From Corythucha ciliata (lineage: Eukaryota; Arthropoda; Insecta; Hemiptera; Tingidae), in assembly GCA_038030265.1 (NCBI GenBank), contig CM075943.1, positions 11,470,001 through 11,534,000 on the forward strand: a stretch of 64,000 nucleotides of DNA, given 5' to 3'. Shown in pieces: positions 9,701-20,967 of the stretch. The notes beneath the pieces were generated by a model. It saw only the letters and a program-made list of their open reading frames with translations. It was not told where the DNA came from and did not search any database. Made by a program: the position numbers and the translations under genes. The stretch's first letter is position 1; each line of letters starts with the position of its first letter.

Positions 9701-12660
9701 CACTTCCTAAATGCCCCACGAAAATACCATTTAAACAAAGGAGTTCGAAGACGGGACAATTTCTTTAGAGTACCCCATTCCCCATGCCATTCTTTTCATA
9801 TTCATTCTGTCATTGAAATGATTCAACCTTGCTCTCCCCCTCCCACCCGTCCTTCTATCTTTTGATTCCTTGCTAACCATACAAAAGGTGACAAGAAAGA
9901 GAAGCATGACTGAGATCATTATGTATAAGAGAATTATAAAGCAACCCCCCCACCCATCAATCACCCCTTCTACCGTTCAGAGTCGGTGATAACACCTGTT
10001 GCGTGTTGGAAGCAACACTTTTCTTCTGTGAGATGATTCGCGTGAATAAAAGGGCAGGGAGTGGATAAGGATGATTGTCTAAAGTAATCAACAGTAATAG
10101 ATGCTTCAACAAAGGGAGATGTTTGTTTGTTTGAAGGTAATATTGTTTGAGGAAGGATTTTATTTTTTAGTGGTGTGGAAATTATGTGATAGGGAGAGAA
10201 GGGTAACTTGATGCTTCGTTTTAACCGACCGGAATTTTTCGTTCACAGGGCATCTTTTATATTTTACTCATTCAATTACGAGCGGGATGGTGATACGAAG
10301 CGACGCCCGCGCCCCTTCCTCCCTAATTCGATACCTTTTGAGTTCCATCAAGGTTCGACCCCCATTTCACACACCCGGCTAAGGACTTAAATGTTCTCTA
10401 ACCCGGCGAGTGTGAGCCCGCCCCCCGAGTTCAATGTCACCACCAAACATGACCCCCCCCCCCCATTTTTTATTGGAATGCTCACTCATGCCGAGCACGA
10501 AAATATTTCTCTGTTTCTCTTCATCCCTTGACCCTCTCCCACCAATCACCACACCCTACGCAACAATTCAATAATATGACGGCACATAGCCACCCCTGGG
10601 CTCCCAGCCCAGACAAGCTCTGTGGGACTCGGAAATACTGAACGGAGGTTGAAACATGAAACCTTAGGAAAATCGAAAGGAAAAGGCGCGTATATAGGAA
10701 AGGTTTTAGCCATAAATTTAACTCGAGCGGTTCATGAAGGGTCTCTCCCCCACCCCATCCTGAACATCACCCCTTTCCCGCTCCCAGAACCCCCTTCATC
10801 CAATATCTCAAGAGGATTGGAAAAAAAATGACGTAGGTCTTTTAAAGTTAAAATTACCACGGTAACGTAAGTATGACCTACTTTGAATATCAAGTCAACC
10901 AAATCGTCTTTTGTCATCACTCTGAGCGACGGGTTTGAAGAGGTGTGAGGTGCGAAACCGAGTTTACGAAGGAAATTGATGAACTTAAATTTATAAAGAG
11001 AAAGTTTAAAAAGAGGCAGGATGTATTTAGAAGGCTGGGGTGAGGAGGAAAAGCGGCCTCTGGCGGAGGTGTTTCGCAGTCGGAAGGAAGTTTAATCGAT
11101 GAGTAATGGTTTAATTACTGTATTCCTCTCACGTTGTATACCAATACAGTATCTTTATAAGGTCAAGAATAAAACAGAGGGATAGAGGGAGAGAGAACAC
11201 GCAAGAAAATGGACAAAGGAATTAAAGGAATAGTAATCGTTTTTAGTGTTTGTGTGTGAACGGAGTGGGTGGAAAAACGTATACCGTTCAAAAATTTTCC
11301 ATTTTCGCACAACCGCACTCTCTGATATAAAAATTTAGATTTAATCCAACCCAATGCGTCGTTCACCCACCCCACCCCTTCTTCTAGCTTACACGTTATT
11401 GAACAATACAGGAGAGCGTGAAAAGAAGATTCATCAGCGTCAGTTAACAGTTCAGAAAGCGCTTTTGTAAATCAAAGGACATCAAGTCAGCCCATTTCAA
11501 CTGAAAGCCCCACCCCCGCAACCTTCTTAAGAGAGGTGAAATTACCTCTTCAACAGTCTCACGCCCCTTCGACTACAATCTCGAGCTCCAATTTACCCTC
11601 CCAATTATCACTCGTTGTAGGGCCTTTTGACAATGGCAGGGCGAAGTCGATTTCACATTGAAAAGCAAAACAAGGGTGCTGACTCTCGTCTTCCGCACAC
11701 ACTCTCTCTATAAGTCGATTGACGCCATCCTCTCAAGATAAAGCCCTTCGCATACTGCTTAATTCAAATAATATTAGTCCCACGCAATCTGAGTATAATC
11801 GTCACCGTGACTGACAGTGGCTTATGGGAAGGATGACAGAGGCAGAATACTCCTCCTTAATTTACTAATAAAAATCTCAGTTCTACTTGCCCTCTATTGT
11901 CTCCTACAGTACTACAGAATAAAGGGCGGGGGAGATAAAGAATTTCTCAAAATAAATTATCAGAGCGAAAGAATGGCAGGCATCCGCCTGCCAGGGACAG
12001 GTAGGACCGTGGCGGGGGGGAGGGAGTCATAAAAAAAATTGTCCAAACGATGCCTCGTTGTGGTGTTTTTATCGAATATTTACGACGCGTAGTTCGGCTG
12101 GTTGTCGTTTTTCCCGGGTGACACTGAGAAAATTTTAGAATTCCAACGTCTTGGAATCCTGGGGGTTTCCACGATGTGGTTGAACGGAGGAGGACGACCC
12201 AAGTAGCACAACTGGTCGTTGATGGTTGTGTTTGGCGACTTCCGACCTATTTTTATACCTCTTTCCGACCACATGTACAGCTTGCGTCGTCGTTGTGTCA
12301 TCGTAACGACCGAACTGCGTGTAGTACTCTTTTTCAACGTCGTAAACCGACATTAATTTCGTTTATTACAAGTGGGGAAGGTCGGCAAGATGTCGTCGCG
12401 GGGTCGTATATCTGTAGTACGATTTTCGGACGTTGGCGTTGCTGCGTGGTAGGATTTCTGTAGGACACTTCAGAACAAAATGCTGGCGTCGCCACGTGAT
12501 CGCATATCTGTAGTTTCCTTTTTGACGTCGCTGCGAGGTCATAAGTAGTGCAGTAGTGGATTTTACTACAATGTTAGTATAGAAACTCGGCTACGCAATT
12601 TTATCTACTGCTTCCCTTTCAAGATTCTTCTCATAAGAAAAAATTATCAAGGGTCAGATT
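9701..12660. other. No gene seen
   Basis: Mixed-composition DNA with short purine or pyrimidine runs and C-rich tracts (for example near 10452). All open frames are under about 95 codons and lack recognisable domains or compatible splice sites. It could be intronic or intergenic. Confidence 0.4.
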
Positions 12661-12677
12661 AAAAAAACGGCTTAATC

Positions 12678-12884
12678 AATAAACAAGAAAACTTCCATGG
12701 CCGTATCAATTTTTTCAGTGCTCCGACCCCTCCGATTTCATGCTGGTTAAAGGATAACATGGGCGCGTTAGTCGAAAAGTGCGAAATAAAACTCGAGCGC
12801 CCATGTTACCCTTTAACCAGCATGAAATCGGAAGGGTCGGAGCACTTAAAAAATTGATACGGCCATGGAAGTTTTCTTGTTTAT
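12678..12884. mobile_element. ~207-bp hairpin element
   Basis: AATAAACAAGAAAACTTCC and about 85 bp that follow pair with the right arm ending GGAAGTTTTCTTGTTTATT. The arms meet around CATGGGCGC / GCGCCCATG with a ~30-bp loop. It is probably a MITE; I could not define target duplications because the outer bases are low in complexity. Confidence 0.7.
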
Positions 12885-12889
12885 TTTTT

Positions 12890-13250
12890 ATTTTTATGCA
12901 TTATTGATGAACGCCAAAAACGGGAACATGGAAGTATCGTGTGGTCCTCCACACAATCCCTGAATCATCAATCACGCAGTCTTCATTCCTCAAACACCAA
13001 AATTTCCATAACCCTAAATCCAAAAAAAATTCTTTGTCGCACATAATCAATAATCAACCCTCAGCCCACATCGACTAATCTTCAATTACCCACCCTCATC
13101 CATCAACGACTATAACCATCAATCGTCCCTCAATTTTCAATCCTCCTTCAATCATTCGTCTTCGTTCTTTCATACAAAATACCTCCTTCAATTGTCTGTC
13201 TTCGTTCTTTCATACCAAAAAATCAAAAAATAGAAAACAGTCCAAAATGC
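12890..13250. other. No gene seen; ATCAATC/CCTCAA-rich sequence
   Basis: This low-complexity, pyrimidine-rich stretch has a small local duplication, CCTTCAATcrtTCGTCTTCGTTCTTTCATAC-type, at about 13143-13175 and 13187-13215. No coding signal is seen. Confidence 0.4.
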
Positions 13251-13599
13251 AATACTTAGTCGAAAACAGGTGATTTTAGGTCATTTGATCATTTTGGAAC
13301 AACAATTTCGAAAGGCTTTAGCCCGTTCCATATTCATCGTGGAAAACTACTTTACATACAAACTTTGTTAGAAATTTATTGCTCAACAAGTTTTGTGAGT
13401 GAATATTTTCCCGTAAAGTAACTCATTTTCGGGATATTTAGAAGAAACTAAAAGAAGTGCTAAATAATTTTGGTTTTTGGGCTGACAAAAATTGTACGAG
13501 CTTTTCAGAGTTCGCATTTTTTCTCTCGAACACTTCTGACCTACACGTACAAGATGCCAAAAAAATGCACGTATGGAAGTGAAAGGGGTTTGTTTACGG

Positions 13600-14445
13600 C
13601 AACTTTGTAGTCAATTCGCATGGAAATTGAACGAGAAATCTTAACAAAATAGTTACAAAATTCCAGGACCAATTGTTTCGAGTTTAATATCGAAAATATT
13701 ATTCCGCTACGGGAAGAACAGGCCTGGAAAATGATTTACCTTCAAAACAGGTCATACTCGCGTTTTTCATGCCATGAAACAACTAGATTTAGATTACTAT
13801 GTAAAACTGTGGCGCATAATTTTTAACGGAGTCACGCCAAATCTATCACCTCCCACAATTTTCTCATAATCTCAGTTTTTTTTTGGGTACAAATATTTGC
13901 AATTAAGATACAAAGGGGCTCTAGAGGCCCTTTTTTGCAATTTCGACCGTCATTTTTGGCTACTGGTCGTTTTGCGCTAAAAACGACGATTTTAGCCACA
14001 AAAAAGTTGCATATTTTCGGCAATATTGTGGTCAATTCGCAAGGAAATTTCACGAGGAATCCGAAAAAAATATCAAAAAAATTCTGGAGTCACTTGTTCT
14101 AAGGTTATATCCAAAAAATCTGTGGCAAATAATTGTTGACATAGTCACGCCAAATCCATCTCCTCCCACAATTTTCTCTTAATCTCAGTTTTTTTTGGGG
14201 TACAAATACTTGCAATTAAGATACAAAGGGGCTCTAGAGGCCCTTTTTTGCAATTTCGACCGTCATTTTTTGCTACTGGTCCTTTTGCGCTAAAAACGAC
14301 GATTTTGGCCACAAAAAAAGTTGCATGTTTTCGGCAATATTGTAGTCAATTCGCAAGGAAATTTCACGAGGAATCCGAAAAAAATATCAAAACAATTCTG
14401 GAATCACTTGTTCTGAAGTTATATCCATAAACGACATTTCGGTAC
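13600..14445. repeat. Tandem repeat with ~313-bp period (two good units plus a diverged one)
   Basis: GTCACGCCAAATC occurs at 13831 and 14144 and is followed in both by collinear sequence through GATACAAAGGGGCTCTAGAGGCCC and GAGGAATCCGAAAAAAATATCAAAA. A more diverged related segment (GTAGTCAATTCGCATGGAAATT) lies at about 13609-13700. The units contain no long open frame. It resembles satellite monomers. Confidence 0.8.
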
Positions 14446-16990
14446 GGGAAGAACATGTCCGATAAATGATTTTTTCTCAAAACAAAGGCCAGATTTGTGC
14501 TTCTCATATTAAGAAATAGCCAGGTTTCCATTTTAATGCAATTTATCGAAAAAAAAGCGACAGACCGACAGCATGCCGAAAACCACTTTTTTCAACTTTT
14601 CGGAGGTTGTACATTATGAATGTGGTGTCAGCTCGGACTCGATTTTTTTCACGAACACCACACTTCCATTCCCGTACGGAACATGGAAGTAAAATTGATT
14701 TTTCGAAGCATAATTTAGCGATTGCAGGAGAAAACCTGTGTCAAATAGAAATTTTGGGTAATTCATAATGTTTGGCCCATTTTAAAAATAAATATTTATT
14801 ACTCTAAGGGCCGTATTCAGAAACCGTCTACAAATTCCATCCTTGGGCCGCAAAACACAACTACTTTGAGACTCATCCAGACTCATGTCACCTACGGAGA
14901 TTTTAAGCGGAGTATACGTGCACAATAATTGCAGCCGACGACACCGGGGAAATCACCCAATCTGAAAAATAGAACGGATGATTCTCCCACTCTTTGGCCA
15001 CTAGGAAAATATATAAGCTGTTTTATTAGCCCCGCAATGCTTTCAGACACTTCCTTTATGTTCACGATTCCACCGGCGTCACCGGTTGGCTGACACCTCG
15101 TAGGTCACAAAACTGTCTGCGAGGGCCGTTGCTCTGTACCTATGAGGAATGAGTTTGTCCAGTGAATTTCGAAGGAAATGTAACGCTCTTCAACGTGTGA
15201 CTCAGAAGACGCTTTCGTGGAACGCGCAGTATTCGAGTGATAGGCAAAAATCCGTTTAAAACTCCGGGGGAAAAACGCAGTTTTCTGCCCCCACTGAAGT
15301 TCTAAGGAGGAGTTTTGGATGGAAGAGAAGCCTTTTAGCTCCAGGGGGTCTCACGAGGTGGCGCCGACAACGATGAGCGAGGGCTTTCGTGCGCCCTTGC
15401 GACTGGGGCCTTATTCCGAACGGTCGGGAAGAAAATGCCGCAAGAGGGATCCAGGGACCGCGTGTAAGAAATAACATTATCCCTTCGTGGGAACCATACT
15501 TGCAGCATTTTTCACTGACACCTCTGACCAGGCCGCACTGGCACTGGCATTGGGGCCTTTTCCTGGCCCCAGCTCCGGCCGCGGTAGAGAGCTAGAGGTC
15601 GAAACGGTGCCACTCACCGTGCACTTTGACGAAATAATTATTTTCAGACCTATAAATTATTTATTTTGGCCTAGGTTCCAATCCCGTACAAAACGAAAAT
15701 AATGAAATAGATAGGGCGGTCACACTTGAAACACAAGGGGAGACACAACACAAAAAAGATAAATTGACAAATCGTGGTATGACCGTCACTTGAAGATTTC
15801 CCGTCGCGTAAATTCTCAGTAATTTGTGAAAGTTTGACAGCCGTAGAGAAACTTGAACCCTTCAGTCAGTCGACGGATCAGAATCACAACGTTTCAAACA
15901 GTCTGATCTGACCGAAACGAGACCTTTTGCAGAACCGAATTGGATTCAGATAGTGTGCTTCTTCTGTGTCGCTCATTACGCCATTGGAGATCCGAAATAA
16001 GTTTGAGCGAGTCGAAAAACACAATAAATTCTTCCATTTCTCACATTTACCGAGGGAAAATAATTACAGTAGAAACACTACAACACAAGACAAGGCTCAA
16101 AGGAACTGTAAAGCGGCTGTAAAGGAAGCTCCCGAGCAAAGTCATGTAGAAAAACAAGTTGTCTCACTGAAAGAAAAAAGTGACTCCAAACGTGAGTTTG
16201 AAATTTTTATCCCGTCAGAGTGCACCACTGGTCCTATTTGACGGGCTAGCACACCGGAAATTCATGGGACAACTTATACTTTTCTCACATTAAAAATTTG
16301 TGCAATTGCATTTTGAGCTATTTATTTGCGCAATTAAGCTTCTGTCATCGAGACTGCAAAGGAATAATTTGTTTACTCATGTTTATACTAATTTATTTCA
16401 ATTATAAAAGCCAGCCAGAGGCCAGATTTACGTTGGTTTCGAACGAAACTGCATTTGGTCGCCAAATAAATGTATTGAGTAAATAATTATGAATGAATTG
16501 AGGCTATCAAAGCAATTAATAAGCCATTTTATTTCATCTCGGGTGGAACCAATTTTCGGACTGCATGCCCATTTTTAACGTTGTTACTATTTACCAGCTT
16601 TAGGCCCTAGTCTTCCTAATTGGAAACTTGCCTGGGTCGCCCCTCACGACCTTCCCGACGTCGAGACAAGCTGAGTGTGCTACTTGGGGTTGGTCGGGAC
16701 AAAACTCATTCTGTTATCATCCCTCTTCCATTCATGTAATATTATTTGAAGATCATTTTTGAATTGATCATTTGTGAGGGAGTTGTCCTTGAGAGGATCT
16801 TATCAGCGTGGGACGTATTGTTGACGGTTCACTTTAGGGGATCTATCTTGTCTTTGTCTAGTCTCTACCAACGCCCTTTGGTCCGTCTGTCACGTGAAGC
16901 GTAATTTTCACACAATGCACAAACTTTCAGAGATGTCGAACACCCAAATCTTACCCACTCACGATAAAGCGCTAATCAATAAGAAGTGGT
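14446..16990. other. No gene supported
   Basis: GGGCCGTATTCAGAAACC at 14808-14825 is an end of the CCGTATTCAGAA element family. GGCCTTATTCCGAACGGTCGGG at 15408-15429 recurs inverted at about 25396-25417. A basic 91-codon frame at 15966-16241 might be a gag scrap of the Gypsy-like element further on, but no zinc knuckle is visible. Confidence 0.35.
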
Positions 16991-16993
16991 TAA

Positions 16994-17156
16994 GGTGATC
17001 GAGGGAGGGGGGGTTGTAATAGAAAAGTGAAACACCTGTGAGACGAGATGAGAATGAATTTCACAGCCATGTGTGCATAAATTTTGCTGTCAAAGTTAAT
17101 CTCATCTCGTTTCATACTATGTATTTCACTTTTCTATTACAACCCCCTGGATCACC
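16994..17156. mobile_element. ~163-bp inverted-repeat element inserted in a MULE remnant
   Basis: GGGGGTTGTAATAGAAAAGTGAAA (from 17009) pairs with its complement ending at 17147. An inner pair GAGACGAGATGAGA / TCTCATCTCGTTTC and an outer pair GGTGATC / GATCACC extend it. The element abuts the C-terminal end of the minus-strand transposase frame, so it probably cut or ended that gene. Confidence 0.7.
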
Positions 17157-18062
17157 GCACTTCGTTCCGCGTCAATTGATTGCACTTTGGCATACACATC
17201 AACTTGATATTCGAGCAGTACCTCAACAGCGTGGTTAATGTTAGGGTGAGAGCCGCTAAATTCTTTATTGAAGTGCGCGTGGAAGGCCTCACACGCGTTC
17301 GTCGTTCGAGTCAGTGCCGACGTCATGCTTGCCCAAAGTGTCGGGGGGAATTTGGCAGAGTTGACAATGTAGTTGTCGCGAAGGTAGTCTGCGAATTCTT
17401 GAGCTCCGCCCCACACCTCGTGGGGGCTGCACAGTGGAAATCAGAACGCCCATCGAAGCCACTTTCCCCCTCCTGTTTTTGATTTGTACGTTGGTGTCAG
17501 CCCCAACTCCTGAACTTTACGGAACCTGAAATGTTATAAACTAATTACTTCAATGTACTTTGTAGTTTGTATTTCTAATTCATTTCATTTAAAAAGTTGC
17601 CTTACCACGTCTGCTTCAAATGGAATCATCGTCAAGTTGGCTTCGGGGTTTTCCTGAACGGCTTTCCTGACCACCTGTTATATTACGGTTTATTTACGTA
17701 TGTTTACATATCTGACTCATAATTATGTTATTTGTACCAATTGTAATTGGTAATCATAGAAATCATGCCTTTCTCAAAGGAGAACACATTTCGTCGGCAG
17801 CCTTCCTTTTGACCGTTGCTCGAACTTGCGTTTTCACCATCTCGTCAGGTTCGTTGGGTGGATGGTTGTATTCACCACTCGCGAATATCACTTCCCCAGC
17901 GACGACTTTCAAAAACGCGGCACATTTCGTTCGCTGTCTTTTCGCGCATGACCATCTTTCTCCGTCTGACAATTTTCGGTGAAGACAATACCGGAAGTTT
18001 TCCCCCGAAAAATTACGCTCTTTCCCCGTTGTGAGCCACCTGGTACAATTATAGTGGGATCC
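17126..18062 (-). pseudogene. FLYWCH-MULE transposase remnant, catalytic core missing
   Basis: The minus strand first reads a FLYWCH-type zinc finger at about 18040-17850 (FSGENFRYCLHRKLSDGERW ... C ... C ... GEYNHPP). The first His of the usual HxH is Tyr. Next is a short exon-like block at about 17675-17605 (VVRKAVQENPEANLTMIPF), then FRKVQELGLTP...KWLRW. After that comes an in-frame TGA at 17441-17443, and then the conserved MULE C-terminal region with RTTNACEAFHAHFN at about 17310-17260. The DDE core that should lie between FLYWCH and KVQELGL is absent: there are only about 250 bp. The stop, the missing core and the inverted repeat at its end show it is dead. Such FLYWCH plus MULE transposases are common in arthropods. 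Confidence 0.7.
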
Positions 18063-18316
18063 ATTTCAATACTGATAGCACTCGGTTCTCACTCGGAACA
18101 ATGATTGACCGTTATGCGCTATCGCACAGGAACCTTGACCTACAAACTTGTTTTGAGAAACAAACAAAAACATCGTCGAGGACCGTGCCAGTCCTCCCGG
18201 ACGACTCCTCCCGGACCACCTATGAATGATTCGTTTCACCCTTACGTGCGGATCACTTCTTACGACGCGGACCACCTCTTCTGTTCACTTTCTCTCCCGC
18301 CCTTTTCATTTTTGAC

Positions 18317-19276
18317 ATGCTGCGGACCACTTGGGTGACTCCCGACCACGCTGGTCCATTCATGAACCGGCATTTCCTCATTGTGGTTGACTCTTACTCG
18401 AAGTGGGTTGAAGTCATCGTTCAAAAACGAATTACTAGCTCATCAACCATAGAAAATCTTCGAGAAATCTTTGCTCGGTTCGGACTACCGAAGGTATTAG
18501 TTAGCGACAATGGATCAGCATTTACGTCGGCGGAATTTAGGACATTTCTTCGATTAAATGGCATTAACCATTTGCTTTCACCCCCCTACCATCCATCTTC
18601 CAACGGACTTGCAGAACGGTACGTTCAAACAGTCAAAAAGAAATTGAGAGCAATGGCTAATGAGCCAGGTGACTTACACACAAAATTATGTCGAATTTTG
18701 ATGCAATTGAGGAAAGTGCCACACATGACCACAGGCAAAAGTGCAGCACAGATGCTTTTGAAAAATGACATCAGAGTTCGACTTGATCTTTTGAAGGAAA
18801 ACCGCGAAAACCGGAGTGATCAAACAGCGTCAAGCCCTAAGCGTTCTTGCAATGTTGGATACGAAGTAACAGCTAGGAATTTTTCGAATACGACAAAATG
18901 GAAATTCGGAAAAATTGTCGGGAAGGTAGGAAATTCACTCTATGATGTTGAAATCAACGGCAAGATTCATCGCCGACACATTGATCATCTTCGACGAATA
19001 CCTAACTCTCCAATTAGAAGTCAGCGAACAATTCGGCCAGGAAAGGTTACCAAAACAAAGTGTCCACCTACTAGATCCAAGGATTTCGACGAAGATGCAT
19101 CTTTCATATATCGACCAAGACCTCCCGATGCTATTTCGAATGAAGACACCTTTCAGCCTTTTACAGCGGAGGAAAGAGAAAGCATAGACTCCAACCAAGA
19201 ACTTCGCGAACCAACAATCGACGAACTGCGAAGATCAACACGGATAAAAAGAAAACCCGATTGGCTCCGTTATTGA
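18317..19276 (+). pseudogene. Ty3/Gypsy-like integrase, 3' end of a truncated retrotransposon
   Basis: The 319-codon open frame is an rve integrase core. The first Asp is in FLIVVDSYSKW (about residues 20-30), the second in VLVSDNGSAF (about 61-70), and the Glu in GLAERYVQTVK (about 97-107), giving a complete D,D,E triad. A GPY/F-like module follows (WKFGKIVGKVGNSLYDVEI, RRHIDHLRR), then a charged tail. Gag, protease, RT and RNase H are not found upstream, where a MULE remnant on the other strand begins within about 260 bp. It is therefore a 5'-truncated copy. The ATG at 18317 is simply the first in the remaining frame. Integrase inserts the cDNA in the nucleus. Confidence 0.85.
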
Positions 19277-19310
19277 ACCTCAACCGTCTTATTTATTTTT
19301 CCTTCCCCCG

Positions 19311-19620
19311 GAAGATTGTTATAATCTTTCATACATCGTTATAATCCCCTTCACTTCTTCTCCATGTGTCTCTTCCACAATTAATTCCTAATTGTTTAAT
19401 TATAAATAAATCAGTTCATATTTGGAAATTAATTATGATTATTTGAATATTTCAGAATGTCAGCTGGGAAGGGAGTTACTCGCATTAAGTCCAGGAAAAT
19501 GATGTTTTCCTAAAAATATGCTAGAAAAATCATACCTCGAAGGGTTTTGATTTTCGGACCATGGGTTATGGGGCGTTTTCGATCGCAAATGAGGTATAAT
19601 TTTACCCAATTTTTTTCTTT
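19311..19620 (+). mobile_element. Possible start of the 3' LTR of the Gypsy-like element
   Basis: About 35 bp after the integrase stop, a purine stretch GGAAGA precedes TGTTATAATC at 19317, the usual layout of polypurine tract plus an LTR beginning TGTT. AATAAATCAGTT at about 19405 could be its poly(A) signal. No matching 5' LTR was seen, and the 3' boundary is unknown. Confidence 0.4.
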
Positions 19621-19627
19621 ACACTTA

Positions 19628-20852
19628 AGGGGTCCATAGACGTACAATAAATATTGCGCAATAAATTTGTACAATATTTCGTTTCCAGATGTTTAGGGAT
19701 AAAAAAATAGGTTGTTCATTATAGACCGAGAGCTGGCGACAGTCCCATTCAACCGGAAGAACATAGTCACGAAAGGTATGCAAAATGATGGCATTTGACC
19801 CCCTATACATATACGAATCTGGAAGTCTGCCATGCTGTATCTGGGGCCTAAGGATTTTATAGATAATTAAAGTCCTTAATTTGGGACATGAATTTAACCA
19901 GAAGAACATAGTCCTGAAACTAGTCTCATTCGAAAGGTTTTATGGAGCTCATTACGAACATGATCGTCTGCCGCCGTCTGCCTGGGGCATTTGCCCTCAG
20001 TGGCTCGCCAAACTTATGAAATTCAGTAAACTTTAATTAACCGGAAGAACATAGTCCTAAAACTGGTCTTATTCGAAAGGATATATGAAGATTATTACAA
20101 ATATAATCAGCAGACGATCATATTCGTAATCAGCTCCATAAAACCTTTCGAATGAGACTGGTTTCAGGACTATGTTCTTCCGGTTAATCATTTTCCTCCG
20201 GTGCAGTTTGACTGGTCACTGAGGGCAAGTGCCCCAGGCAGACAATCATTTTCTTATTCAGCCACATGAAACGTGTCACAAAAGACCATTTTCCGGACTT
20301 AGTTCTTCTGGTTAATTATTGTCCCTGATTTAAGGAGTTTACTGGCCACCGAGGGCGAATGCCCAAGGCAGACACCGGCAGACGATTGTATTTGTAATAA
20401 TCTCCATAAAACCTATCGAATAAGACCAGTTTCAGGACTGTGTTCTTCCGGTTAATTAAAATTTACCGAATTACGTGAGTTTGGCGAGCCACAGAGGGCA
20501 AGTGCCCCAGGCAGACGATCTTATTCGTAATTAGCTCCATAAAACTTTTCGAATTAGACTAGTTTCTGGACTATGTTCTTCTGGTTAAATTCATGTCCCA
20601 AATTAAGGACTTTAATTAGCTATAAAATCCTTAGGTCCCAGATACAGCGTGGCAGACTTCCGGACTCGTAAATAGGGGGTCAAATGCCATCATTTTGCAC
20701 ACCTTTAGTGACTATGTTCTTCCGGTTGGATAGGACTGTCGCTAGCTCTCGAACTATTATATTGTGAAACCCATCAATACAACCCACAAACGTTCAATTT
20801 TATTGTACAACCCCTATTATTGCGCAATATTATTGTACGTGTATGGGCCGCT
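19628..20852. mobile_element. 1225-bp foldback element, TTA target duplication
   Basis: AGGGGTCCATAGACGTACAATAA at the left pairs with TTGTACGTGTATGGGCCGCT at the right. TTA flanks both (19625-19627 and 20853-20855). The arms are several hundred bp and are built of repeated modules. AACCGGAAGAACATAGTC and variants occur three times forward (near 19758, 19897, 20039) and five times inverted (near 20168, 20317, 20440, 20571, 20708). A GGCAAGTGCCCCAGGCAGAC module repeats as well. The TTA duplication suggests mobilisation by a PIF/Harbinger-type transposase. It has no coding capacity. Confidence 0.8.
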
Positions 20853-20967
20853 TTAAACCCTTCCACCCTGTATATCATTAACAAAAAAACATCATATGTT
20901 TTATAGTGGTGGGACGCTGATCAAAATGACCCAACAACACACCCCCCGCAATTAAGATCTTAGCGAA

